DNA of 64,000 nucleotides, from contig NW_025919140.1 of the NCBI RefSeq assembly GCF_907164915.1, positions 1,218,680 through 1,282,679 on the forward strand, written 5' to 3'. The notes beneath the pieces are model-generated. The model was not told the DNA's origin. It searched no databases and saw nothing but the letters and a program-made list of their open reading frames with translations. Of this stretch, positions 1 to 10,526 are shown in pieces (position 1 is the first letter of the stretch; every line of letters begins with the position of its first letter). Origin of the DNA: Impatiens glandulifera (lineage: Eukaryota > Streptophyta > Magnoliopsida > Ericales > Balsaminaceae). A program made the position numbers and the translations under genes.

Positions 1-474
1 GCATGGAAAAGATCTAGCGAAATGGTAAGAAAAATGTATAGTTATAAAAGACACCCTACTTGCATGTTTGGTCTAGGATACAAAAACAATAGATCCCAAA
101 GCCAAAAACACTTAGACAAAACAAGGCTCACAAAGGATGATCTTCCCTTTGTAAGTTTTATAAGAAGTTCCTTAACCGCTGAAGAGGAACTGACTGCCTA
201 TTATACGGAAGATAAACTAACATATGTCGGTGCAACCGATTCTGAGAAATGGCTTCACCCTGAGAAAAAGAAAGCCAACCGGTTCCAAAATAGGCAAGCC
301 AACTCACAATCACATAAGACAAACCAAAGATCATTTCCACATAAAACCTTCTTAGGCAAGCAGAAAGATTCAAAACCGAGTTCAAGAAAATTAGTTAAGA
401 CATTGACCAGGAATGCTGTCCGGTTTGTCAAGGTCTGGATACCCAAGGGACTAATCGTTTGTGGACCCAAGTAA
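1..474 (+). pseudogene. gag: Gag C-terminal part, element A
   Basis: The frame is open from base 1 to a TAA at 472-474. It is nearly identical to the end of the element B gag frame (to 27323). The sequence is basic and rich in Lys, Ser and Gln, and includes HPTCMFGLGYKNN, as in the linker between the SIRE gag zinc knuckle and the protease. The CCHC knuckle lies upstream of the window. The TAA is directly followed by ATG, and the same stop-ATG arrangement is found in B and F. I list it as a pseudogene because the 5' part is absent and the downstream pol is broken. Confidence 0.8.
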
Positions 475-499
475 ATGTGGGTACTAAATAGTTGTAAAT

Positions 500-3400
500 A
501 TGTACATTTTGCAGGATATAAAGAAACGGCTAGGAAACTCTGAATGGTACTTGGATAGTGGTTGCTCCAGGCATATGACGGGAAACAATAACCTTCTAAC
601 CGACATCAGAATAGAAACTGGTGCATTAATCATCTTTGGTGACAACTCAAAAGGTAGAACTGTGGGCAAGGGTAAGATTGTCCATGGTAACTTAACAATT
701 GATAATGTACTCCTAGTTGAAAACTTGCGTTTTAACATGCTAAGCATTAGTCAAATGTGTGATGTTGGATACACAGTAGAATTTCTTAAACATGCATGCC
801 TAGTTAAGAATTCTCAAGGTATTACACTATTAACCGGAAATAGGTTAGGAAACATCTACAAGGTAGATTGGAATAATAAGGTAGAATATCCTATATGCAT
901 GATAGCTAAAACCGACCAAACCTGGCTGTGGCATAAAAGACTAAACCACTTAAACATGAAAACCTTAAATTATATTCGTGGTAAAAAGTTAGTCGAATGA
1001 GTTCCTGACATAGTGTTCAATAAGGATAAGATTTGTTCAGCATGTCAAATGGGTAAACAAACTAGGTCAACCTTTAAGAGTAAAGGACACATTCAATCTA
1101 ACCGATGCTTAGATCTTCTTCACATGGACTTATTTGGACCGATTAGGGTCGTCAGCCTAAGAGGTATGCTTTACAATATGGTAGTTGTTGATGATTATTC
1201 CAGGTATACATGGGTAATATTCCTGCCATCCAAACGTGAAACTGCATCAAATTTAATCACGCTGCTTAAACGTTTGCAAAATGAAAAATCAACATGCATT
1301 AATAGCATTAGAAGTGATAGAGGAACCGAATTTACAAATAGCACTTTAAATGTATTTCTTGATGAATTCGGAATTAGACACGAGTTGTCTAGTGCTAGGA
1401 CTCCTCAACAAAACGGCCTGGCCGAGAGAAGAAACCGAACTCTCAAGGAAGCCGCACGGTCCATGATAGCCGATTCGGGCATTGCCTAGAAATTCTGGGC
1501 TGAAGCTATCAACACCGCATGTCATACACAAAACCGGTCTTTGATTAACAAGTTTCACAACAAAACACCTTATGAGGTATATTTTGATAGAGTTCCTAAC
1601 CTCAAGTATTTTAAGATTTTCGGTTGTAAATGCTACATTCACATAAATGGAAAAACCTATCTATCTGCTTTCGATGCAAAATCCGATGTTGGGATCATGC
1701 TAGGTTACTCAGTTGTTAGTAAAGCATATAGAGTATATAACACTAGAACCTTAACCATGGAGGAATCACTTCATGTTGTTTTCGATGAATCGGTTGAAAG
1801 CAACACTACATCATGCTTTGATCTACACAACAGATTGGAAAATGACAATATCCATTCTGATAGTGAAGATGAGATTCCGGTTTTCAGGCGGTTTGTCCAT
1901 GACCAAATGGGTAATGATGAAACCCAGCCGGATCAAGCTATCCCACGACAGGAAGCTGACACTTCGGTCCAAACCGAGGAAATCGGTCGGTCTGACACTC
2001 CTGCTCAGCCTACCGATATGTCTAGCCTTAAGTAAACGATGATTTGGTAGACGCTCCTGAACCGAACCTCAAAAGGAACACAAATCATCCTCCTGAGCTA
2101 ATCATAGGTGACCCTTCAGAACCTGTTCGAACTAGGCGACAAATCCTGGAGAAATACTTTAATTCCGCTTTTATATCCCAGATTGAGCCGAAAAGAGTGG
2201 ATGAAGCATTGTCAGATCCGGATTGGATCTTGTGAATGCAAGAACAGTTAAACCAGTTTGAGAGTAACAAGGTCTGGTACCTAGTTCCTAGACCGAAAGA
2301 TCAACCGGTCATAGGAACAAGATGGGTATTTAGAAATAAACTCAATGAAGACGGTTTGGTCACGAGGAACAAAGCCAGATTAGTGGCACAAGGATACAAA
2401 CAGGAAGAAGGCATTGATTTTGAAGAATCATTTGCCCCTGTAGCTAGGATTGAAGCTATTAGGATTTTTCTAGCCTTTGCTGCATTCAAAAATTTCAAAG
2501 TTTTTCAAATGGATGTTAAAAGTGCATTTTTGAATGGTGACCTACGTGAAGAAGTATATGTTGAACAACCACCAGGTTTCAAAAATGCTGAACTACCCAA
2601 CCAAGTATACCGGTTAAACAAAGCTTTATACGGTCTAAAGCAAGCTCCTAGAGCATGGTATGACACACTAACCGCGTTCTTGTTAAAACATGATTTCACC
2701 ATCGGTTCGGTGGACAAAACACTTTTTAAGTTTGAGAAAAGGAACATATCCTACTTGTTCAAATATATGTAGATGATATCATATTCGGTTCAACCGATCC
2801 TAAGCTATGTGATAAATTCTCAACCCTGATGACTAACAAATTTGAAATGAGTATGATGGGAGAATTAAGTTTCTTCCTAGGTCTTCAGGTTAAGCAACTC
2901 GAAAAATGAACTTTCATCAGCCAACCCAAGTATACTAAAGAACTGTTAAAGAAATTTGGGATGGACACATGCTCCTCAGTGGCCACTCCAATGAGCTCAT
3001 CGGTCAAATTGGACAAAGATTATGAGGGTCAAGCAGTAGACCTAACCGCTTACCGAGGAATCATCGGTTCTCTCATATATCTGACAGCAAGTATACCGGA
3101 TATTCTATTTGCGGTCGGTGTGTGTGGAAGATTCCAGGCCAACCCAAAACAGTCTCACTACACAGCCGCAAAGCGAATCTTGAAATACCTAAAGGGAACT
3201 CCTGACGTCGGCCAGTGGTATCCAAAGGATTCGTCTTTTAACCTAACAAGTTATTCAGATGCAGACTATGCAGGTTGCAAGGTTGATAGAAAAAGCACCA
3301 GCGGAACATGCCAATTCCTAGGTGATCGGCTTATTTCATGGCACAACAAGAAATAGACATCCGTTGCCACGTCAACCGCAGAAGCTGAATACCTGGAAGC

Positions 3401-3731
3401 CGGAAGCTGATGTTCACAACTTCTTTGGATCCAACAACAACTGAAGGATTTCGGTATCACAGCCGAAGATTCTCCAATTTTCTGTGACAACACAAGTGCC
3501 ATATCAATCACCTACAATCCGGTTCTACATTCTAGAACCAAGCACATTGATATAAAGCACCACTTCATTCGGGAACATGTCATGCTGAAGCATATCCGGC
3601 TGAAATACATATCGACAGATCAACAAGTAGCCGATATCTTCACAAAACCCCTGCAGGAAGCTAAGTTTTCTCAATTCAGACTCACACTCGGTTTGACCGA
3701 TATTAATCAACTTATTCCTAAGGATGCTTAA
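500..3731 (+). pseudogene. pol: Copia pol (PR-INT-RT-RNase H), element A, broken
   Basis: Domains in order: aspartic protease with DSGCSRHMTG (Asp codon at 554-556); integrase zinc finger (HKRLNH, then CSACQMGK) near 930-1056; integrase core with DLFGP, VVDDYSRYTW and NGLAERRNRT to about 1440; RT from about 2236 with [12 protein letters not shown] and YVDD at 2766-2777; RNase H with [18 protein letters not shown] near 3260-3320. Pol ends with KDA and a TAA at 3729-3731. Breaks include a TGA at 998-1000, a TAG at 1487-1489, a small deletion near 2030, a TGA at 2233-2235, a one-base loss in an A run near 2740, a TGA near 2907 and a stop at 3354-3356. Most are absent from copy B, so they arose in this copy. 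The catalytic motifs are recognisable but the protein cannot be made. Confidence 0.92.
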
Positions 3732-4244
3732 AAATGGAAATCGGTTCGGACAGACAAAACCGGTAGTTCCTTCTAAATTGTCGGATTTCAAATTTACTAA
3801 AGTATCTATGGAAGAACCGCCTGGTCTATCAGTTAGAGTAAACCGACCGGTTACTTAGTGCATGCACCAAATAACCGCATCAGGACGAATGACTGACAAC
3901 TGACCGGTTTGGAAATGGTTTACTTCGGATCATTTGGCCTCCAAACAAATGTGGAATAATTATATGTGTTTGAACTTATCTGTTCTGAAAAATTGCCTTT
4001 TCAAAGAAAAATGGTCATACCTCAAAAGACGTGAAGATATGATATCTTTCACCGTCCAGGCCTATGACCCACATCCTAGGTTGTAGACATACCTATTTCA
4101 TGCAAAATAGTTTACCCTATGGATAATAGACATCATTACCTGCAATACACTGGATAATAAGATCATCTCTCCACTAATATATAAGTTAGGCAAACCTTAA
4201 ACAAAACAATCACAAGATATAACTTATTCTCTCATTAAGACAAA
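3732..4244 (+). other. Pol to module 1 intergenic region, element A
   Basis: There is no ORF here. The stretch is conserved in element B (30547-31058). It holds a perfect palindrome GTGCATGCAC at 3858-3867 (RY-type CATGCA core, also at 30672-30681 in B), then AT-rich sequence, a TATA box and a short A-rich leader before module 1. Conservation in both copies and the TATA box suggest a promoter; this is inference. Confidence 0.55.
4178..4185 (+). promoter_or_regulatory. TATA box of module 1, element A
   Basis: TATATAAG lies 60 bp before the module 1 ATG (4245). A start about 30 bp downstream would give a leader of about 35 nt. Element B has TATATAGG at the matching place (30992-30999). Confidence 0.5.
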
Positions 4245-5005
4245 ATGTCTTAGTTTCCAAACATCCTTCAAGTGGATTTCGATTCTGCTCAAGGCACAGA
4301 GCATTATGAAGTCTTCAAGATGATTAAGTCACTTGAAGACACCGGTCTCAAACACTTTCTAGATGACAAACATGTCATCTTTCCGGAATCTGTCCTGGAA
4401 TTCTTCTACAATGCCAGGGTTTTCGAGGTACTCCTCATTTTGACACTCACATCCAGTCCAAGGTGGGAGGGACTGTGTTCGACTTCACCGAGAATGATTT
4501 TTCTAGATGCTTCGACCTACCGAAGCAAGGGCTGGCAGATCTAAATGTTCCGGCTGAACTAAAGGCCGAAATCGCCTTAAGTTTTGCTCGGTTTGACCAC
4601 CCGGTCAATGACCACGGTGCCAGGTCATCGCTGAGAGCTGAGTATTAGCTTCTCAACGATGTCATCGGTCGAAGCATTCTGGGTAGGGATGTCACAAATA
4701 CTTATTGTGCTGCGGTTTTTAATATGATGTCTGCTATAACCACGGGTACGCCAGTAAACTGGTCAAGGGTGATGTTCGACGTCCTAATCTAGATGATCGG
4801 CATTCGTCAAACCGGTCTCATTCCCCAGATAAGCTGTCTACTTTTGGAGCTTGGAGTTCCACTCTGTCCGGGCGAAGGGTTAAACCAGGCCCAGGTAATC
4901 ACCAAAGAGGTCACCGACTCATTCTATGAACGGTTTGAGAAAGCTTGGAAGAGGAGGAATCGCCACATCAACTCCAATGGCCGCGCCAACTCCAACGGAT
5001 ATTAA
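4245..5005 (+). pseudogene. Extra ORF module 1, element A
   Basis: About 253 codons between pol and the LTR. It carries the four blocks common to all three modules: a SLEDTGLKHFL helix, PESVLEFFYNARV, an acidic-aromatic block ending in DLPKQGL, and TPVNWSRVMFD. The layout resembles plant proteins annotated as putative plant transposon protein (Transposase_32-like), from memory; the function is unknown. Breaks: TAG as the third codon (4251-4253), a one-base loss near 4425, a TAG at 4646-4648 also present in copy B, and a TAG near 4790. The tail is rich in Asn, Ser and Gly and stops at 5003-5005. The ATG was chosen because copy B starts at the same position. Confidence 0.75.
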
Positions 5006-5115
5006 GTCACTCCTTCTTACAACCGGTCATTTTGTTGTACGCACCGGTTGTATCTCTGTTCAACTCTATTATGATCATTTCGGCTTAGTTTATGTTATCT
5101 CCGGTTTTAAATCAG

Positions 5116-5258
5116 TTACTTTTCGGTTTCTTGTAGCATCCGTCATTAATGAAAAGTAACGTCCAACTTCCAACTACAAAATAATTGCTATCCAACCAAC
5201 TTGGTTACTTTTGAACTAGATTCCTCACCTCGAGCTCCACAACCGGTCAAAAGTAACC
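5116..5258 (+). promoter_or_regulatory. Two inverted AAAAGTAAC pairs before module 2, element A
   Basis: GTTACTTTTC (5116-5125) pairs with GAAAAGTAAC (5150-5159), and GGTTACTTTTGA (5203-5214) pairs with TCAAAAGTAACC (5247-5258). Both pairs are kept in element B (31928-32083) while the sequence between them differs. They lie 100-250 bp before a TATA box, which suggests paired binding sites; AAAG is the core of Dof factor sites. No binding is shown. Confidence 0.5.
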
Positions 5259-5358
5259 TCTTCCCAATACGGTTTGAAAACATAAATATTATCTTCATTA
5301 ATAAGACAAAACTGATCTTCAACATTAAATGCTGATATTTTCCCTCCAAATTCAGATC

Positions 5359-5366
5359 TATATAAG
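5359..5366 (+). promoter_or_regulatory. TATA box of module 2, element A
   Basis: TATATAAG lies 78 bp before the module 2 ATG (5444), followed by a leader rich in C, A and T. The same box is found at 32184-32191 in element B. Confidence 0.55.
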
Positions 5367-5443
5367 GAGTCACCCCCTAATCAACTTAACACATCTCAAA
5401 ACAAAATTTCTTGAACAATTTCTCCCTTAGCAAAGTTTGAATC

Positions 5444-6144
5444 ATGCCGAGCCGAACTCTAAGAAACTTCTTGAGCATCGACTTCGATTCTTGTATGGAA
5501 CATTGGGACCTGGAAACCAAGGAGCTCATGTTTGAGTCCCTCATTGACACCGGTCTTCGCACTTTTCTTGAAGAATCCGGTCCCATACTTCTTCCAGACG
5601 TCATTAACTTCTTCATAAGTGCATGTATAAGAGGAAACTACATTTTACCACAGTTAGAGATCACACCTTCTAGCTGGATGAAGCCGAATTTGCTCAAACA
5701 TTCAACCTGCCCACAGAAGGGTTTTCCGACTTCCCAATCCGGGTGGGAAGTGCAGCAACCGATTACTCAAAATTTTTCTCCGGAACCGATGTACTGGTGG
5801 AAAACTACAGGTTAAAAACCCGCCTTGCCCACCACATCCAACTCCTCCATGAGATTGTTAACCGATCTATCATTTGTCAATCTCCGAACCAACGCTACTC
5901 TAAGAGAATGTTTGACATGATGACCTACATTGTTAGCAATACACCTATCAATTGGTCATCAGTCATTTTCCAAAATCTGAAGTCTATGGTGTAGACCAAG
6001 AAAGGTCTCGGTTACGCCCCTCATATAAGTCGACTCATTCTCAAGTATCGTCCAGAATTTGGACCGGTTACACCGGCATCCCCTTCGAACATTCTTGATG
6101 TGGATGGGGTGGAAGAAAAGCTCTCTAGGATAGTCATTACATAA
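5444..6144 (+). pseudogene. Extra ORF module 2, element A
   Basis: Starts with MPSRTLRNFLSIDFDSC and matches the intact module 2 of element B (32267-33001) along its length. The helix FESLIDTGLRTFL, the LLPDVINFF block and TPINWSSVIFQNL are visible. A one-base loss near 5646 shifts the frame for about 100 bases. A TAG at 5992-5994 replaces a sense codon of copy B. The expected end is the TAA at 6142-6144. No signal peptide or membrane segment is evident. Function unknown. Confidence 0.75.
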
Positions 6145-6427
6145 GTAGTACGTTTATTTCTTATGTATTTCCATCTCTAAATCGATCCATGTATCGGTTT
6201 CTATCTTGTACTCTTTCTTCAATGAAAATTAATTTCAGTTTGATAACCGGGATCACCGACATTCCCATCAAATATTCTTGGCGTGGATGGGGTGGAGGAC
6301 AAGCTCACCAAGATAGTCATTACATAGGTTGTAATTTTATTTCCTATGTATTCTAAACCGATAAATGAATCGGCTTTTATCTTGTATCCTTCGTTTCAAT
6401 GAATATCTATTTCAGTTTGATAACCGG
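6067..6427 (+). repeat. 180-bp tandem duplication of the module 2 3' end
   Basis: About 6067-6246 and 6247-6427 are diverged direct copies. Each holds the ACCGNCATNCCC start, the GTGGATGGGGTGGA motif, the last codons of module 2 and the TTTCAGTTTGATAACCGGG end. Element B has one copy only, so the duplication is specific to A or was lost in B. Confidence 0.7.
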
Positions 6428-6655
6428 GTGAATAATTGCAATATCAGAACATCCATCTAACTAACCGGTTAATATCGATAAACAACTTCGTCTTCGTTGA
6501 AATATCCGGTCAAAGTCAAAAGCCGCATATTCGTCGTTAACAAATCACATCATTTAATAAAAGGTTTCAAGAAGAACCGCTTAATCAAAGGTTAAAGCAA
6601 AAGTCCGCCCAAAATCTTCGGAGGGAAATTTCCCACCTTTGAACTCCCGCTTTGG

Positions 6656-6803
6656 TTTCCCGCTTTGTTTTCCCGCCTACAGGTTTCCCGCCCAAGGCTT
6701 CCCGTCTATGGCTTACCGCCAATGAATTCCCGTCTTCGGTTTGCCGCCAATGGCTTCCCGCCCACAGTTTCCCGCTCAATACACTTGGAGGGAAAGTTCC
6801 CGC
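6656..6803 (+). promoter_or_regulatory. Cluster of E2F-type sites before module 3, element A
   Basis: Exact TTTCCCGC occurs at 6656-6663, 6669-6676, 6684-6691 and 6768-6775, TTTGCCGC at 6740-6747, and near matches CTTCCCGC and GTTCCCGC at about 6754 and 6796. TTTCCCGC is the known plant E2F/DP site, typical of S-phase genes. The cluster ends about 50 bp before a TATA box. Element B keeps a similar cluster at 33285-33388. Regulation by E2F is inferred from motif density alone. Confidence 0.6.
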
Positions 6804-6851
6804 CTAAAAGTGATGGGACGGTTCGCGACGGTTGGAATTCCAAACCGCACC

Positions 6852-6859
6852 TATAAATA
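6852..6859 (+). promoter_or_regulatory. TATA box of module 3, element A
   Basis: CTATAAATAG context, 123 bp before the module 3 ATG (6975), followed by a CT-rich leader typical of plant 5' UTRs. The same box and leader occur at 33465-33472 in B. Confidence 0.65.
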
Positions 6860-6974
6860 GGGTCCTTAGCCATTTTATTTCATTCTTACGCGATTCGACT
6901 TTCTCTCTCTAGTTTCCAGCTTTCTCAAACTCTCTCAAAACAGCTCTCTTCCTCTTTCGATTCAATCATCAAGA

Positions 6975-9509
6975 ATGGGTCGCGACTCTGCACTATTCAA
7001 ACATATCTTCCAGGTCGACTTTGAAGAAATCTGGGCAAACGGTTCGGCTCCGGCAAAGCAAGTCTTATCCCGGATCTCCGAGTCCGGCCTCGAATATTTT
7101 CTAGGCAGTCCATTTATCCTATACCAGGAAGCGGTTAAATAATTCTCCCGAACCGCATCTCTCACCGGAAGAACAATAGTTGCAACCATCAACGGTCAGC
7201 AGCTCGAACTGACAGAAGAGTCAGTTGCTGATATACTATGTCTACCATCGGAAGGAAGCAACCTCTCGGTGGATTTAGAACAAGAGACTTTCGAGGCGGC
7301 TTGCCAAGTTCTCGCGGAAACCGCGTTCCTATCGAGGTCTCCGGGAAGAAATCATCACTGCGACCGGAATATAGACCGCTATGTGATATTTTCACTAAAT
7401 CGGTCCAAGCAAGAGAGAGAAACTATGATAGTCTCACCCGTGCGAAGATTGAGATGCTTGCCGGCTTACTCAACGACATTCAAATAAACTGGGCCAAGGT
7501 TATTTTCAACAACCTAAAGGAAATGGTGGATCCGGCTTCCACCCGGTCATGGGGATACGCCATCCCACTTGGGAAAATTATGCTCCACTACAACATCAAC
7601 ACCGGTCCAGGTGTTATTCTTCCTTCAAGCAAAATTATAAGGTCCCGCCAATTCAAGGAAAGGAAGAGCAACAGGACGGCCTCCGGCTCTACGGGTGGCC
7701 GAAGGAAGAAGGTAGGCGCTAAGAAGGCAGCTCCGGTAAAAGAGAAATCCGGAAGCAAGAAAAACAAACAACCGGTCGAATCTACTGATCCGCGGTCCGA
7801 AACGCACAATGAGGAAGACTCGGCCTCCACTTCTGACCGAACCGCTTCACAGAATATCGAAGAAGATCTATCCGGTAAATGGAAAGGACCAATGGTCGAG
7901 GAACAATCGGCCAGTCTTGAAAATGTCGATACCGGTGCAGACGGCCTTGGGGAAGAAGATGTTCACACTAACGACGATACCCAGAAGTTGGCCGAGAATA
8001 TCGTGAGCAGAATCATGGACGAAATCCACCAGCAAGCTCGTGAGGCGTCCGAAGTATTCTGTCAGTGGTTCCGGTACCGGTATCAAATATTCTACAAACA
8101 AATGCTATCGGGTCTAACCGCTGGACAGAAATTCGAAAGGTTGATGGAGATAGAGGAGGAAGTCATCAACCTAACAAAAGCTCAGGATCCCAACACAGCC
8201 TTAGACCGACATGCAATAGTAGAACTGCGTGCTCGGTTACAAAAGCTAGTCGAACACATTCAACGCCTAAAAGAAAAGTATACTCCAAGAACACCGAACT
8301 CTCCACTACAACTCTTGGTGTTGGAGTTTCTTGCGGTCAAGGAAAGAGAGTTGACCGATGAAGTGGCGCGGCTTGAAGCGGTGCCCGAACATCATGATAC
8401 AACAAACACACCGCCCCCTGAGAATGTTGACGGTCATAATCAGATAGATGAAGAGCTATTCTCTCCCCACCGGATCCAACAAACAACATGACCGAAGTAC
8501 CTCTCACCGACAATCCAGCATCTGCTCAAGCCGGGAATTTAGAACCGGCCGTAACAGTAGAAAGGGTCAAGACTCTCATTGAAGAGTTTGTCAACGACGC
8601 GGTTAAGCAATGGAAGAGGAAAATTAAGAAAGCCACGGTTCAAGCAATCAAGATAGCCGAGACAACAAAGGATGATCTTGGAGAGGCGGTCAAGCGGATC
8701 ACGTTAGTTGAATCGAACTACGGTAATATTGATGAACTGTACGGGAGTCACCTTCAGCGAACAAAGGATTTGGAGGCTATAACTCCTAAGCTAGTGACCA
8801 ACCTCATCTCAGTCAGAAAACGGTAGCCGATTTGGAACGGTCTCAAGAAAATACCGATCAAAGGCTGACAAAGGTCGATGAGGACCTGGCTCGGTCAAGT
8901 GCCCAAGCCGGTTCAACACTCGACAGGGTCATAAATCTTGAAGAAAAGAATGCAAGTCTTGAGGAAAGGAACACCAAACTTGAGGCCGACCTCAAGGCGG
9001 TCACCGAACAGGTGACTGAATTAATAACGGCCATGTTGGCTGCAGATAAAGCAATCGAGGAGGCGAATGCACTCGCGGCTCGGCAACTTCAAGATGCGCT
9101 GGACGAGGAGACGCGGAAAAAGAAGGAGGCGGCATGGACTGATGAGAACATAGCCGAACATCTGCGAAACTTAGCGGCCACCGCACCGGACATCGCAAAA
9201 ACCATAGCGGCAACACAAGCCGAAGATGCTAACCGGCTAAAAGCCCAGAAACAAATGTACGACGATTATGCCAAGGTGCACAAGAAGTCCCGGGCGGTTG
9301 CCTCCTCTTCGGTTCCGACTACACGAAAAAGGAAAGCTCATTCAAAGAAGGCGCAAGTCACCACGCTGCTGAACAGAATCACCGAGACAATTGTTGACCC
9401 CCCGCTCACCGAGGATGACTTCGAAGAAGATGCCCATCCGCCACTCACAAGACAACGGGTTTTAGATGCGGTTCCAATCAGAACGGTCGGTCAACAGTTC
9501 CCTTCTTAG
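6975..9509 (+). pseudogene. Extra ORF module 3 with coiled-coil tail, element A
   Basis: About 840 codons starting MGRDSALFKH. Residues 1-200 repeat the module fold: ISESGLEYFLG, YQEAVK, LELTEESVADILCLPSEG, then INWAKVIFNNLKEMV. A basic KKxGAKKAAPVKEKSG stretch follows, then an acidic region and two long coiled-coil segments (about 8100-8400 and 8500-9250, rich in Glu, Lys and Ala). A basic TRKRKAHSKK stretch lies near the end, and the frame stops at 9507-9509. Breaks: a TAA at 7140-7142, a one-base shift near 7325, a shift and stop at 8489-8491, and a TAG at 8824-8826 with a shift. The basic stretches could be nuclear localisation signals. The coiled-coil tail resembles ORF3 of other SIRE-type elements here, so module 3 may fuse the repeated module to the usual ORF3. 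Confidence 0.72.
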
Positions 9510-9965
9510 ACGGGCACCTCAGGAGCTGGAGGTTCCTCTTCAAGGCCGGCTCAACCGGCTAAGGGACAAACAACAGATGAACTGATGGAACAATCCTACC
9601 GTCAAGATCGAATAAATAGGGGCTTTCTCTTCTATCTTTACTTATGTTTACTTCGGTTTCTACATATATAGTATTTTGCCTTTCTACGGTTAATTTTACT
9701 TATATATATATAAAGTGATTTTTGGAAACCGGCCTACATTTCAATCATTGCTTGATTTTGAGTATTTTAAATAAAATAATCAAAAAGGGAGAAATTGATA
9801 AGATAAAAGATAATTTTTCTCAAAATTTTCCAAAATTTTTGGAAAAATTTTCCCAAGTTAGTTTCCAAAAACCCGGCCAAAAAAACTCTTAAAAAAAACC
9901 GGCCTACATTTGCAATCTTACATGATTTTGAATATTTTAAATAAAATAATCAAAAAGGGAGAAAT
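9510..9965 (+). other. 3' untranslated region with two polypurine tracts, element A
   Basis: No ORF. AAAAAGGGAGAAAT occurs twice, at 9782-9795 and 9952-9965, each preceded by a similar AT-rich stretch of about 60 bp. The second abuts the LTR and is the normal plus-strand primer site. The first is followed by TGATAAGATAAAA, which resembles the LTR start. Element B has the same pair. Confidence 0.7.
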
Positions 9966-10026
9966 TGTTAGATAAAATTAGACCAGTTAATAGAACTTAA
10001 CACAAACAAATCTCCAATACAGGAAC

Positions 10027-10135
10027 GGTCAAGCAACGAATCCGGTCAAGCAACTCAATAGGCCAAGTAACTCAACCGGTCAAGGTATCAAACCGACCAA
10101 AAACTTGACCGAACAAGAAAGACAAGATCGGTCAA
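10027..10135 (+). promoter_or_regulatory. W-box cluster in U3, element A LTR
   Basis: TTGACC, or its reverse GGTCAA, occurs five times: 10027-10032, 10044-10049, 10078-10083, 10105-10110 and 10130-10135. TTGACC is the core WRKY site. Several copies sit in a repeated CCGGTCAAG unit. Stress control is inference. Confidence 0.5.
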
Positions 10136-10526
10136 AATAGAAGGCCAGAATCACTAGACATTCGGTCATTCAGAAGCCAAGGAAAAACCGGAAGTCATCT
10201 GGTTAACATACATGACCGACCAGCATAAAAAGACACTTCGGGTATCTGTTGAGAAAGATACCGAAGGAACAGACTGAACATTGCCATATTCATACAAGTC
10301 TGAGGAAAGTCTGCAGGCTGCAGAAGACCGTCCTACAAGATCTTTCCAATTCAGGATAAATCAGAAAGGCAATCTTCCAGGTACAGACAACTGCCCAACC
10401 GACAGTTGCCATATTGAGTAAAAGACAAACCTAGCCGGTTTGACCTACATACTGGAATACTAGACCGCTAGGTCTGAATCACTGAACCTCTGCTCAACCA
10501 ATCAGATTCAAGGAAATGAAATGTGA

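Noticed and set aside
471..514. Possible short intron at the gag-pol border (GTAAAT ... TTTTGCAG)
   Set aside because: Only 44 nt, below the usual plant minimum, and the joined frame would meet a stop at once.
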